From Prevotella veroralis DSM 19559 = JCM 6290 (GTDB lineage Bacteria; Bacteroidota; Bacteroidia; Bacteroidales; Bacteroidaceae), in assembly GCF_000377625.1 (NCBI RefSeq), contig NZ_KB898335.1, positions 28,892-92,891 on the forward strand: a stretch of DNA of 64,000 bases. The letters run 5' to 3'. The notes under the pieces are model-generated. The model was not told where the DNA came from. It made no database searches and saw nothing but the letters and a program-made list of their open reading frames with translations. Position numbers and translations under genes: made by a program. The stretch's first letter is position 1. Each line of letters opens with the position of its first letter. Below are positions 55,540 through 64,000 of this stretch, in pieces.

Positions 55540-56799
55540 ATGAAATGGATATCAAGTCTATCTTTAATTTTATTACTCGCTGCAATGTTGTTTAGTTGTG
55601 GTAGATCTAAGCGAGAGGTAAAGGTTATGAGTCCTACAAAAAAGCCTCAAACAGTATCGAAAGATTTACTTCAAATGTATGACAAGCAAATCAGGTCTTA
55701 TTATATGGATCTGATGGAAGTGTCAGATGGTGGGATTCTCTCTTTGCCGAATAAAGCCCAAGTTGAATACACTGACGTTGCCGTTGAATTGTTGAACTCT
55801 GCACTTCGCAAGAGAGGTTTCTGCCCAGTTGATGATGAGTTAGCGCGAAAAGCGATCTTAAAGTATTTCAATATTGATGTAACTCAGAGTAATTCTGCTT
55901 TAAGTAAGTTGCAGTTTAGGAAGTTTATCTTCAAGGATGATAACCATGCAGAGCGTATGCAACAAGCCAAGAGTATGCGATGTGACTTCTTTGAGCAGCC
56001 TAATTACTTTTGGAAGTGCCTTATTTATATTCCAAAGTATAACTATCTTATGAGTGTGCCTCCTGTTATTGAAGATGCAGTTCGTATCGAGGGGGTGACA
56101 GATGAAGGCTCTGATAAGTTATATAAAGCGAAAGTAAGGCATGGGAAATTAGTTCTTAATCTCGTAGATGATAATTATTTCTATGAGAATGAGTTTATTT
56201 TTCACGATAGTAAGATTGCTTTTCAATGGTTAAAGAAACACGATGCAGAGTTTCTCACGAACTTACTTTATGATTATGGATACGATAAGAATGAGGATAT
56301 TAACAGACTTGTAATGAACGAAATGTTATCGAAGTACAAAGAGGAAAAGCAAGTCTATATGTTTGAAAACACCTTTGCTTGTAAGAAGAATACGAAACAT
56401 TCATCTGTTGAGATTCGAGAGGGATTGTTGAAAACTATCCTCAACCAACCCGTTAATAATGCACATTATTTTGTGTGGGGGAACCTTCTTCAGGCATATT
56501 TATCCCAATTTGTATTGATGAATGAAGACGAACAACCGGAGTGGGTGAGTGCTTTCACGAAGCAAGAACGCTTTCAAATAGTGGCTTATATCAGTTATTA
56601 TCTTTATCAGTTAGGTGCTAAAAGCGGACAAGATTGGACGTCTGTATTGGGTCATGAGCTTTATTATGAAGGTGCTTTCAGGTCTTATCTTGAGAAGAAC
56701 AATTACTTAAATCTTCCAGACTATAGGAAGTTATGTAAGAGAGTTTATCATGAGTATGATACCGAGGCAGAGGCGAGTAGTGATATAGGTGATGAGTAG
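55540..56799 (+). CDS. uncharacterised lipoprotein
   Basis: From Met 55540 the protein has 419 residues: a lipoprotein signal (MKWISSLSLILLLAAMLFSC, Cys 20) and a long charged, largely helical mature region (NFDVTQ-type segments, LNSALRKRGFCPVDDELARK, HDAEFLTNLLYDYGYD, QFVLMNEDEQPEWVSAFTKQ, SGQDWTSVLGHELYYEG). I recognise no family. The frame is open from 55498, and a further Met lies at 55525; the chosen start gives the best lipoprotein signal. It is AT-richer than its neighbours and stands alone, so recent transfer is possible but unproven. Confidence 0.75.
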   Translation: MKWISSLSLILLLAAMLFSCGRSKREVKVMSPTKKPQTVSKDLLQMYDKQIRSYYMDLMEVSDGGILSLPNKAQVEYTDVAVELLNSALRKRGFCPVDDELARKAILKYFNIDVTQSNSALSKLQFRKFIFKDDNHAERMQQAKSMRCDFFEQPNYFWKCLIYIPKYNYLMSVPPVIEDAVRIEGVTDEGSDKLYKAKVRHGKLVLNLVDDNYFYENEFIFHDSKIAFQWLKKHDAEFLTNLLYDYGYDKNEDINRLVMNEMLSKYKEEKQVYMFENTFACKKNTKHSSVEIREGLLKTILNQPVNNAHYFVWGNLLQAYLSQFVLMNEDEQPEWVSAFTKQERFQIVAYISYYLYQLGAKSGQDWTSVLGHELYYEGAFRSYLEKNNYLNLPDYRKLCKRVYHEYDTEAEASSDIGDE

Positions 56800-57054
56800 T
56801 TCATCTTGTTAAATCCGATACCTATGTATCGGGGCAGTGGTTTCCTCTTCACTTATCTCACATTCTTTTCTATAATTTCTGTGAATTTATAGAAGAAATA
56901 GAGATTATTGTTTATCTTTGCACGGATTATTTATAGCATATACAAAGGGCGTGTGTTATGACAAAGCACGAACCGATTTAAACCAGAGACAAGCGAAGTC
57001 TTGAAGTGAAGTGAATGTTAGTTGCCAGCACGATAACCCACAATTAGATGTTTT

Positions 57055-58131
57055 ATGAAGAGGTTTTCAAGTCTTATGTTCCTATTAGCTGTGTTGCTAT
57101 GGGGCTGTCATTCGAAGAAAGCGGAACAACAAACCAATGCCGTTTACACATCAACAACGCCATTGGTCACTGATGTAAACCTTCCGCAAAGTTATGTTGC
57201 TAACATTCAATCGTTGCGTAACATTGAGGTTCGCTCACAGCAAGAAGGAATCTTGCAACAAATCTTTGTGAGTGAAGGACAGCATGTTCGCGCTGGTCAA
57301 CCCTTGTTCCGTATAGCCATTGTGGGCGAGGATGAGGAGATTGCAAAGGCTCGTTCAGAGCAAGAACAAGCTGAGATTGATTTGCAAAACACAAGTAAGC
57401 TGACCGAAAATAACGTCATTTCACCGAATGCAAAGCGCATGGCAAAAGCTAAATTGCAGTCTGCCAGTGCCGATTATAAACTCGCCGTACTGCGCAAGAA
57501 GTTGGCTGTTATCCGCGCACCCTTTGCTGGTGTCTTAGGGAGGATACCGCAGAAGATGGGTAGTTTCATTCAACAGGATGACCTCTTAACTACGCTTTCT
57601 GACAACTCACAAATGCAGGTTTACTTCAACATCTCAGAGACTGATTACCTCGATTTTCAGCAACGTCCCGACCTTTATATGCACCTTCCTCTGAAGCTAC
57701 TATTGGCTAATGGCAGCACATTCCCAGCCCAGGGACATATCAAGGACATATCGGGTCAATTCGACAATGCCACTGGAACTATTTCTGTTCGCTCTTTGTT
57801 TGCTAATTCTAAGGGGCTTTTGCGCAACGGACAGACGGGAACTGTGCAACTATTAGTGCGTAAGAGCCATGCAATAGTTATCCCTCAAGAAGCCGTGTAT
57901 GAGTTGCAAGACCGCAAATATGTCTTTGTCATCGATAAAAACAACGTTGTTCACCAGCGTCAGATACAGATTTCTTCCGAGGCAACAGGCATTTATGTCG
58001 TTGCTTCAGGGCTTCGTCCAGAGGATCATTACCTAACTGATGGCATCCAAAAGGTCAACGATGGCGATAGAGTTCGCACTCGTTTCGTAAGTCCCCGACA
58101 AGCAATAAAGTCTAACGAAATCACTATTTAG
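57055..58131 (+). CDS. RND efflux periplasmic adaptor (AcrA/MexA family)
   Basis: This 358-residue lipoprotein (LLWGCHSKK, Cys 18) is the membrane-fusion subunit linking an inner-membrane RND pump to the outer-membrane channel. It has the paired lipoyl half-motifs (VRSQQEGILQQIFVSEGQHV at about residue 60 and APFAGVLGRIPQKMGSFIQ at about 160), a short coiled-coil hairpin (about 95-145), a beta-barrel (about 185-270) and a membrane-proximal domain. It starts the tripartite pump operon with the permease 4 bp downstream. TATCTTTG at 56913-56920 is a probable -7 element. Confidence 0.95.
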   Translation: MKRFSSLMFLLAVLLWGCHSKKAEQQTNAVYTSTTPLVTDVNLPQSYVANIQSLRNIEVRSQQEGILQQIFVSEGQHVRAGQPLFRIAIVGEDEEIAKARSEQEQAEIDLQNTSKLTENNVISPNAKRMAKAKLQSASADYKLAVLRKKLAVIRAPFAGVLGRIPQKMGSFIQQDDLLTTLSDNSQMQVYFNISETDYLDFQQRPDLYMHLPLKLLLANGSTFPAQGHIKDISGQFDNATGTISVRSLFANSKGLLRNGQTGTVQLLVRKSHAIVIPQEAVYELQDRKYVFVIDKNNVVHQRQIQISSEATGIYVVASGLRPEDHYLTDGIQKVNDGDRVRTRFVSPRQAIKSNEITI

Positions 58132-58135
58132 GTAG

Positions 58136-61100
58136 ATGTTTAAGATATTTATTCGTCGACCGGTTCTATCTATTGTGATAGCACTGGTCATTGCCTTTAT
58201 TGGTATTCTTTGCCTTTTCAACCTCCCGATCACGCAGTTTCCATCAATCTCACCGCCTAAGGTGAACGTAACTGCCGAATACCCGGGGGCTAACAATGAG
58301 TTGCTTGTGAAGTCGGTCATCATCCCGTTGGAGCAAGCCCTCAATGGCGTGCCAGGCATGAAGTATATTGAGAGTGATGCAGGTAACGATGGTGAGGCAG
58401 AGTTGAATGTGGTCTTCAAGCTCGGAACCGACCCTAACGTTGATGCCGTCAATGTGCAGAATCGTGTCTCCGCAGCCACTAATAAGCTCCCGCCAGAGGT
58501 CATTCGTGAGGGTGTGCAGATATCACGTGAGGAGCCAAACATCCTTATGTACATCAATCTCTACAGTGACGATCCCAGCGTGAATCAAGACTTTCTATTC
58601 AACTACTTCGATATTAACATCTCACCAGAGCTGCTTCGTGTAGACGGAGTAGGCGATCTTGATATCCTCGGAACGCGTAGTTACGCTATGCGTGTGTGGT
58701 TACATCCGGATAAGATGACCGCTTACGGACTGTCAACCGATGATGTCAGCGATGCCTTGGAAGACCAGAATATAGAGGTCTCTCCTGGTAAACTCGGTGA
58801 GAGTGGAGGTACACGTCCACAGGTGAAGGAGTATGTCTTGAAGTATCCGGGGCGTTACACTACAGCCGAACAATATGGTAATATCATCATTAAAAGTACT
58901 CCTGACGGTCAAGCTGTGCGCTTGAAGGATATTGCCGATATCCATCTTGGTAGTGAGGTATATGATATCTATTCCACACTGAATGGTCGTCCTTCTGCCG
59001 CTGTGACGTTAAAACAAGCCTACGGAAGCAATGCCAGCAATGTTATCAAGCAGGTGAAACAAACCATGACACGCCTTCAGAAGGACATGCCAAAGGGTAT
59101 GCACTATGAGATCAGTTATGACATTAGCCGCTTCCTGAACGCCAGTATCGAGAAAGTAGTACACACTCTTTTCGAGGCATTCGTGCTTGTTGCACTTGTA
59201 GTCTTTATCTTCCTTGGCGACTGGCGATCGGCAGTTATTCCTGTACTTGCCGTCCCTGTCTCTCTCTTGGGTAGCTTCATTGCGATGTTAGCATTCAACA
59301 TCACACTCAACATGATATCCCTCTTTGCATTGGTGATGGCTATCGGTATCGTCGTTGATGATGCGATAGTTGTGATTGAGGCAGTGAATGTTCAGATTGC
59401 ACGAAACAAACTCTCGCCCGTCGAAGCGACGGAGAAAGCGATGCAGGAGATATCTGGTGCCATCATAGCAATATCCCTTGTCATGGCTTCGGTGTTTATT
59501 CCTGTGGCATTCATGGGCGGTCCTGAGGGTATGTTCTATCGCCAGTTCTCTATCACGATGGCTTCAAGTATTCTCTTTTCAGGCTTCGTTGCCCTCACAC
59601 TGACACCTGCTCTTTGTGCGTTGATATTGACTAAAGAACAGGAACATAACGTCAAATTAGGATTCATCGGACGCCTATTAAAGAAGTTCAATACCACTTT
59701 CGATGCTGGTAGCAAGCGGTATGCGAGCTTACTGCAACACACCGTTAAGCACAAAGCCTTTACACTGCTTGCCATCTTAGTGTTCTGTGGTCTTGCCTAT
59801 TGGGTGAACCTTGGTCTGCCTTCAGGATTCATTCCGCAAGAGGATCAAGGTATGATTTACGCCGTCATCGAGACGCCCCCAGGCTCAACCATAGAGCGCA
59901 CGAACGAGGTTGCTCACCAACTCCTTGCCATTGCCAAGAAAGAGGAAGGAGTCGAGAGTGTGTCCTCTTTGGCTGGTTTCGAGATCCTTTCAGAGGGTAC
60001 AAGTGCCAACTCTGGTAGCTGTCTGATCAACCTCAAGGACTGGAAACACCGCAAGCGTACAGCCAAGGAGATTATCGCTGACCTTGAACAAAAGTGTAAG
60101 GTCATCACGACGGCGAACATTGATTTCTTCGAACCACCATCGATTCCAGGTTATGGAGCAGCCAGTGGATTCGAGTTGAGACTATTAGATAAGACTGGTA
60201 ATAACGATTATCACCAGATGGAGAAGGTTAGTAAAGACTTCGTAAAGGAGCTTAATAAGCGTCCAGAAATAGGTAACGCTTTCACGTTCTATTCGGCCAG
60301 CTTCCCTCAATACATGCTCAACGTCAATGACGCAATGGCGCTTCAAAAGGGTGTAGAACCCGGTAAGGCGCTCAATAACTTATCGATCTTGGTGGGTTCA
60401 GACTATCAAACGGGATTCATCGAATTTGGCAAGCCTTATAAGGTAATTGTGCAAGCCGCGCCACAGTATAGGGCGTTCCCAGAGGATTTACTCCACCTCT
60501 ATACAAAGAATGATGAGGGTAACATGGTGCCTTATTCAGACTTTATGACGTTGCAGAAGGTATATGGTATGAGTGAAATCACACGTCATAACCTTTACAA
60601 CTCATCAGAGGTAACAGGTGCGCCAGCCCCCGGTTATTCCAGTGGACAGGCTTTGAACGCCATTAGTGAAGTAGCCGAAAAGTCCTTACCGAAGGGTTAT
60701 GACTATGATTGGGCAGGTATTTCAAAGGATGAAGTGGATCAGGGTAACACCGCAATCATCATCTTCATCGTCTGTCTTGTCTTCGTTTACCTCATCTTGG
60801 CAGCGCAGTATGAGAACTTCCTATTGCCTCTTCCTGTCATAATCTTCCTACCCGTTGGTATCTTCGGAGCCTTCCTCTTCCTGAAACTATGCGGTCTGGA
60901 GAATAACATCTATGCGCAGATTGCCCTCGTCATGCTTATCGGTCTATTGGGCAAGAACGCTGTGTTAATGGTTGAATATGCCGTACAACGAAAGAATCTC
61001 GGACAGCCTATTCTGCACGCAGCGATCGAAGGTGCGGTAGCGAGATTCCGCCCAATTCTAATGACAAGTATCGCTTTCATCGCTGGTTTGATCCCACTCG

Positions 61101-61324
61101 TCTTTGCCTCGGGAGCTGGTGCTATTGGCAACAAAACCATCGGTACGGCTGCAGTGGGTGGTATGATCGTCGGAACAATGTTCGGACTTCTGCTCATCCC
61201 AGGGCTTTACAACATCTTTGCATCTATGGCGGACAAGATCGTACACTACCAGAAAGACAAGCCATTAAGCGAAGAGAAGGACAAACGTTACCACAAGGAA
61301 GAATCTAAAGAGGAATCAGAATGA
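58136..61324 (+). CDS. RND efflux inner-membrane permease (HAE1 family)
   Basis: The 1062-residue proton-driven pump has the RND layout: TM1 (about residues 10-29), a large periplasmic loop, TM2-6 including GIVVDDAIVVIEAVN (the paired Asp of the proton relay), a second periplasmic loop (about 560-860), and TM7-12 with LIGLLGKNAVLMVEYA (the relay Lys). The start FKIFIRRPVLSIVIALVIAF is typical of the family. It probably exports hydrophobic drugs or detergents; specificity is not predictable. It overlaps the next gene by 4 bp (ATGA). Confidence 0.96.
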   Translation: MFKIFIRRPVLSIVIALVIAFIGILCLFNLPITQFPSISPPKVNVTAEYPGANNELLVKSVIIPLEQALNGVPGMKYIESDAGNDGEAELNVVFKLGTDPNVDAVNVQNRVSAATNKLPPEVIREGVQISREEPNILMYINLYSDDPSVNQDFLFNYFDINISPELLRVDGVGDLDILGTRSYAMRVWLHPDKMTAYGLSTDDVSDALEDQNIEVSPGKLGESGGTRPQVKEYVLKYPGRYTTAEQYGNIIIKSTPDGQAVRLKDIADIHLGSEVYDIYSTLNGRPSAAVTLKQAYGSNASNVIKQVKQTMTRLQKDMPKGMHYEISYDISRFLNASIEKVVHTLFEAFVLVALVVFIFLGDWRSAVIPVLAVPVSLLGSFIAMLAFNITLNMISLFALVMAIGIVVDDAIVVIEAVNVQIARNKLSPVEATEKAMQEISGAIIAISLVMASVFIPVAFMGGPEGMFYRQFSITMASSILFSGFVALTLTPALCALILTKEQEHNVKLGFIGRLLKKFNTTFDAGSKRYASLLQHTVKHKAFTLLAILVFCGLAYWVNLGLPSGFIPQEDQGMIYAVIETPPGSTIERTNEVAHQLLAIAKKEEGVESVSSLAGFEILSEGTSANSGSCLINLKDWKHRKRTAKEIIADLEQKCKVITTANIDFFEPPSIPGYGAASGFELRLLDKTGNNDYHQMEKVSKDFVKELNKRPEIGNAFTFYSASFPQYMLNVNDAMALQKGVEPGKALNNLSILVGSDYQTGFIEFGKPYKVIVQAAPQYRAFPEDLLHLYTKNDEGNMVPYSDFMTLQKVYGMSEITRHNLYNSSEVTGAPAPGYSSGQALNAISEVAEKSLPKGYDYDWAGISKDEVDQGNTAIIIFIVCLVFVYLILAAQYENFLLPLPVIIFLPVGIFGAFLFLKLCGLENNIYAQIALVMLIGLLGKNAVLMVEYAVQRKNLGQPILHAAIEGAVARFRPILMTSIAFIAGLIPLVFASGAGAIGNKTIGTAAVGGMIVGTMFGLLLIPGLYNIFASMADKIVHYQKDKPLSEEKDKRYHKEESKEESE

Positions 61325-62751
61325 TGAAAAAGAACCATAGACAGTTACACATTATATATAATATAGCAGCCCTGCTGGGGCTGTTATCTCTCGCAGCATG
61401 TAAGACTCCGCAAGCAACCTTACCGAAGGACACCATCAAAGCAAGCCTTCCTGTTGCAACGAGTGACACGGTGAGTGCCATCCCTGTTTGGCGTGATTTC
61501 TTCCAGGATGAAACGCTCCGTGCACTCATCGATACGGCTTTGAACAATAATCAAGACCTAAAGATAACCTTGCAGGAGATGGCTATTGCGAAGAGTAATA
61601 TTCTATCCAAACGCGGACAGATGTTACCTTCCATCACTGCAAACATGGCTGTTGGCGCATCGAAGGTGGGGCGTTATACGGCTGACGGTGCCGGTAACGT
61701 GGGTACGCAAATCACGCCCGGTCATAACATCCCAACCGTTACGCCAGATATAGCACCCAGTCTGCAACTCAACTGGACGATTGACCTTTGGAATCAACTC
61801 AATAGCGATAAGCGTGCAGCTGTCGAACGTTACCTTGCTTCGGAGGATGGTCAACGCACGCTAAAGAGCCAGTTGGTGGCTGATGTAGCAGAGAATTACT
61901 ACTCGTTGTTGGCGTTGGATTGCAAGTTGGACATTATGCACCAATATATCAAACTACAGGAACGTGCGGTGCAGATAGCCCGTGTGCAGAAAGAAGCTGA
62001 CGCCGACACGCAGTTGGCAGTGGATAAGTTTGAAGCCGAATTAGCCAAAGCCTCTGCCGATGAATACCAACTCCGACAGGCGATAACAGAGACGGAAAAC
62101 AACCTGAACATGCTACTTGGGCGTTATCCAACGCCTATCTTGCGTAATAAAGCGAACTTGATGAGCCGACAGGTACCATCGTCTTTGCAGACAATTCCAA
62201 CGAGTCTCTTACTCAAACGACCTGATGTTGTACAAGCAGAGCACCAACTTGAGGCTGCAAAATGGGATGTTGACGTTGCCCGCAAAGCATTCCTTCCCTC
62301 GCTGAATGTGTCTGCTGCATTGGGAATAGACGCTTTCAACCCGAAGTATCTATTGCGTATTCCGAAGTCAATAGCCTTTAACGTCGTGGGCGGATTGGCT
62401 GCTCCAATCATCAACAAAAAGGCTATTCAAGCTAATTTCGACCAAGCGAATGCCCTGCAATTAGAGGCTCTTTACAATTATGATAAGGTGCTGCTATCAG
62501 CTTACAGCGATATGACCACCTTGCAGTCGAAGGCTCATAACCTCGCACAATACCAGTCGATGAAGACCAAACAGGCGGAGGCTCTGGCGCGAGCAGTGAC
62601 CGCTGTCCAGAAACTCTACAACTATAACCGTGCAACCTACCTTGAGGTTCTCGATAGCGAGCGCGAACAACTCGATTGCCAAGTGGAGCTTATTGACACG
62701 CAGTTGCAGCAACTCTCCGCCCTTATCGACCTATATCGAGGGTACTTCTAA
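61321..62751 (+). CDS. RND efflux outer-membrane channel lipoprotein (OprM/NodT family)
   Basis: This 476-residue outer-membrane factor has a lipoprotein signal (LSLAACKTPQ, Cys 27) and the duplicated TolC-like architecture: helical hairpins and strands at about residues 60-250 (LINTAL-type ALIDTALNNNQDLKITLQEM) and 265-470 (RPDVVQAEHQLEAAKWDVDV, YNYNRATYLEVLDSEREQL). It completes the tripartite pump. The 4-bp overlap with the permease implies coupled translation. Confidence 0.95.
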   Translation: MMKKNHRQLHIIYNIAALLGLLSLAACKTPQATLPKDTIKASLPVATSDTVSAIPVWRDFFQDETLRALIDTALNNNQDLKITLQEMAIAKSNILSKRGQMLPSITANMAVGASKVGRYTADGAGNVGTQITPGHNIPTVTPDIAPSLQLNWTIDLWNQLNSDKRAAVERYLASEDGQRTLKSQLVADVAENYYSLLALDCKLDIMHQYIKLQERAVQIARVQKEADADTQLAVDKFEAELAKASADEYQLRQAITETENNLNMLLGRYPTPILRNKANLMSRQVPSSLQTIPTSLLLKRPDVVQAEHQLEAAKWDVDVARKAFLPSLNVSAALGIDAFNPKYLLRIPKSIAFNVVGGLAAPIINKKAIQANFDQANALQLEALYNYDKVLLSAYSDMTTLQSKAHNLAQYQSMKTKQAEALARAVTAVQKLYNYNRATYLEVLDSEREQLDCQVELIDTQLQQLSALIDLYRGYF

Positions 62752-63370
62752 AGCCCCACCTGATAATCCACCTAAAGCCTCATAGCCGTCCTTCTATAGC
62801 CTCTCCCCCGTCCCCTCTCCGAATGGAACAACCCCACCCAGCCTCCCCCAAGGGGAGGAGTGCCTAACGGGAGCCAGTTAGGGGAGGCTTTTCTTTAATT
62901 CAAAATTCAAAGTTCAAAATTCAAAATTATGATTAGCTCTGTTTGAAGTAAGGCTTTGCTGAAATACCCGTGTAATATAGTTTCAGTGTAACGAGGTAGC
63001 ACCTCATTAACAGGAACATCCAGAACAAAAACAAGGAAACGCCCTTCTCCAATCGAAGAGGGCGTTTCTTCGCATTGAAGAGAGCCTTTCTTTGCATCAA
63101 AGAGACGCCCCCTTTGTTTGCAAACAATACTATTCACGCCCCTCTCCATTCGGAGGGGGGCGGAGATGAGGCTTTCTTAAGTAGGGACAGACGCCCTCGT
63201 CTGCCCCTACATTGGGGAGAGGCTGGGGAAAGAGTTAGGGAAAGAGTTGGGGAGGAACTGTTAAACACTCTTAGGCAAAGGTGTTACACTCTTGGGCAAA
63301 GGTTGAGGAGGGATGGGAAGAAGGGTTGAGAGTTATGCATTGAGAGTTATGGGTTTGAGAGTGGCACAAA
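62752..63370. repeat. composite palindromic intergenic repeats, cluster 7
   Basis: This gap between the efflux operon and the rRNA operon holds CCCCTCTCC (62811-62830), CCTCCCCCAAGGGGAGG (62841-62857), AT-rich AATTCAAAATTCAAAGTTC repeats (62897-62925), GGGCGTTTC hairpins (63040-63110), a CCCCTCTCCATTCGGAGG hairpin (63139-63158) and one GGACAGACG unit (63184-63206). Short AAACACTCTTAGGCAAAGG-type direct repeats follow (63262-63302). No credible gene is present. Confidence 0.8.
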
Positions 63371-63410
63371 CAAAAAAGAGAGCTTCGAAGATTTCTCTTC
63401 AAAGCTCTCT
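63371..63410 (-). terminator. terminator of the rRNA operon
   Basis: Read on the minus strand, AGAGAGCTTTGAAGA and TCTTCGAAGCTCTCT form a stem around GAAA (one mismatch), followed by TTTTTTGTTTG. It lies just downstream of 5S rRNA. Confidence 0.9.
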
Positions 63411-63420
63411 AAAGTAAAAG

Positions 63421-63530
<110 letters not shown>

Positions 63531-63911
63531 ATATTTCGTTCGGTTGACTGGTTTTGAAGTTGACAAGTTGACTAGTTATTTGTCTTTATTCTTGTCTTCC
63601 TTCTGTCTTCTTATCAGTAGATTCGTTATTAAACATTGTTCTTAGAACTAATAACTTGTTTACTCGTTCACTTTTAACTTGTTTACTCGTTCACTTTTAA
63701 CTCGTTTACTTGTACTCTTTTAACTTGTTTACTTGTCTACTCGTTCACTTTTAACTTGTTCACTTGTCTACTGACTTGTCAGCCGTATAAGGTGACGTAT
63801 TTCCACAAGCAAAACATTATAGAACTTTTCTACTTCTATCAAGAAGATTACACAGCTCAAAGTCTGAGTCACTGGTCCCCACTCTCCATTACCAGAGGCG
63901 GGAGACCCGAA
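63531..63911. other. 23S-5S spacer with degenerate tandem repeats
   Basis: The spacer has at least five imperfect copies of AACTTGTTTACTCGTTCACT or close variants (63651-63776), spaced about 23-31 bp. Related ACTYGTTTACTYGT motifs occur in intergenic clusters near 11031, 32950 and 36970. No tRNA is present in this spacer. Next to the 23S end, CCCGAAACTTTCTTCGGG-type pairing (63907-63923) may belong to the processing stem. Confidence 0.7.
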
Positions 63912-64000
63912 GAAAGTTTCGGGCAATTAGTAGTGCTCGGCTTTGACGTCACCGTCTTTACACCTACACCCTATCAACGTCATCGTCTATGACGACCCTT
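63912..64000 (-). rRNA. rrl: 23S ribosomal RNA, 3' end (partial)
   Basis: The minus strand from the window edge reads GACGTTGATAGGGTGTAGGT, then AAAGACGGTGACGTCAAAGC and CGAGCACTACTAATTGCCCG, which matches the conserved 3' end of Bacteroidota 23S rRNA (GACGTTGATAGG...ACTAAT). The rest lies beyond the right edge. The exact 3' end is estimated. Confidence 0.9.

Noticed and set aside
59800..60018. Alternative-frame peptide within the RND permease
   Set aside because: The permease frame is continuous across it with intact family motifs.

Overview
This window is chromosomal DNA from a Bacteroidota bacterium, most probably an oral Prevotella. The evidence is a SusC/SusD pair, many lipoproteins, a type IX secretion C-terminal signal, the LpxC-FabZ fusion, an archaeal-type short ProS, and repeated use of the Bacteroidota promoter (TTG near -33, TAnnTTTG near -7). 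Genus is inferred from gene content and protein style; species cannot be fixed from sequence reading alone.

Layout. 1-2.0 kb: end of an unknown gene, then a DUF438/hemerythrin/PAS sensor protein. 2.3-4.7 kb: an AspT-family transporter between two long inverted repeat arms. 4.9-9.5 kb (minus strand): a Crp/Fnr regulator, and a five-gene run DUF4199 - GT2 glycosyltransferase - DUF6452 - DUF6048 - ApbE. 9.8 kb: tRNA-Thr, followed by 1.3 kb of stacked palindromic repeats. 11.3-12.6 kb: M64 zinc peptidase (minus). 13.3-23.5 kb: a five-gene operon (SusC, SusD, BACON lipoprotein, subtilase with a type IX sorting domain, PorV-like barrel). 23.9-26.5 kb: Fur-family regulator and a phosphoethanolamine-transferase-like enzyme. 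26.5-28.7 kb: a VapE gene and a nonsense-mutated DUF6078 gene bounded by inverted copies of an 85-bp element. 29.1-32.5 kb: OmpA lipoprotein, proS, secreted protein. 33.1-36.3 kb (minus): hypothetical, NhaC antiporter, LacI-type regulator. 37.3-39.6 kb: asparaginase, a methylase relic, CPBP protease. 39.7-41.1 kb: non-coding DNA with 22-bp iteron-like repeats. 41.1-45.1 kb: small leader-like protein, fimbrillin-like lipoprotein and three small envelope genes. 45.3-53.9 kb: lpxD, lpxC-fabZ, lpxA, miaA, PBP1A and a PIF1/RecD-like helicase. 54.4-56.8 kb: two lipoproteins. 57.1-62.8 kb: an RND efflux operon. 63.4-64.0 kb (minus): 5S rRNA and the 3' end of 23S rRNA.

The most interesting features are: the operon pairing a dedicated PorV-like barrel with one type IX cargo protease; a four-copy, about 85-bp element with TGACAGC ends, two copies of which bracket the VapE cassette; a block of 22-bp tandem units joined to a perfect 31-bp inverted repeat; and a large family of nested palindromes (core arms GGACAGACG/CGTCTGTCC) filling most long intergenic gaps and in places reaching into gene ends. 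No transposase, integrase, phage structural gene or CRISPR array was found.
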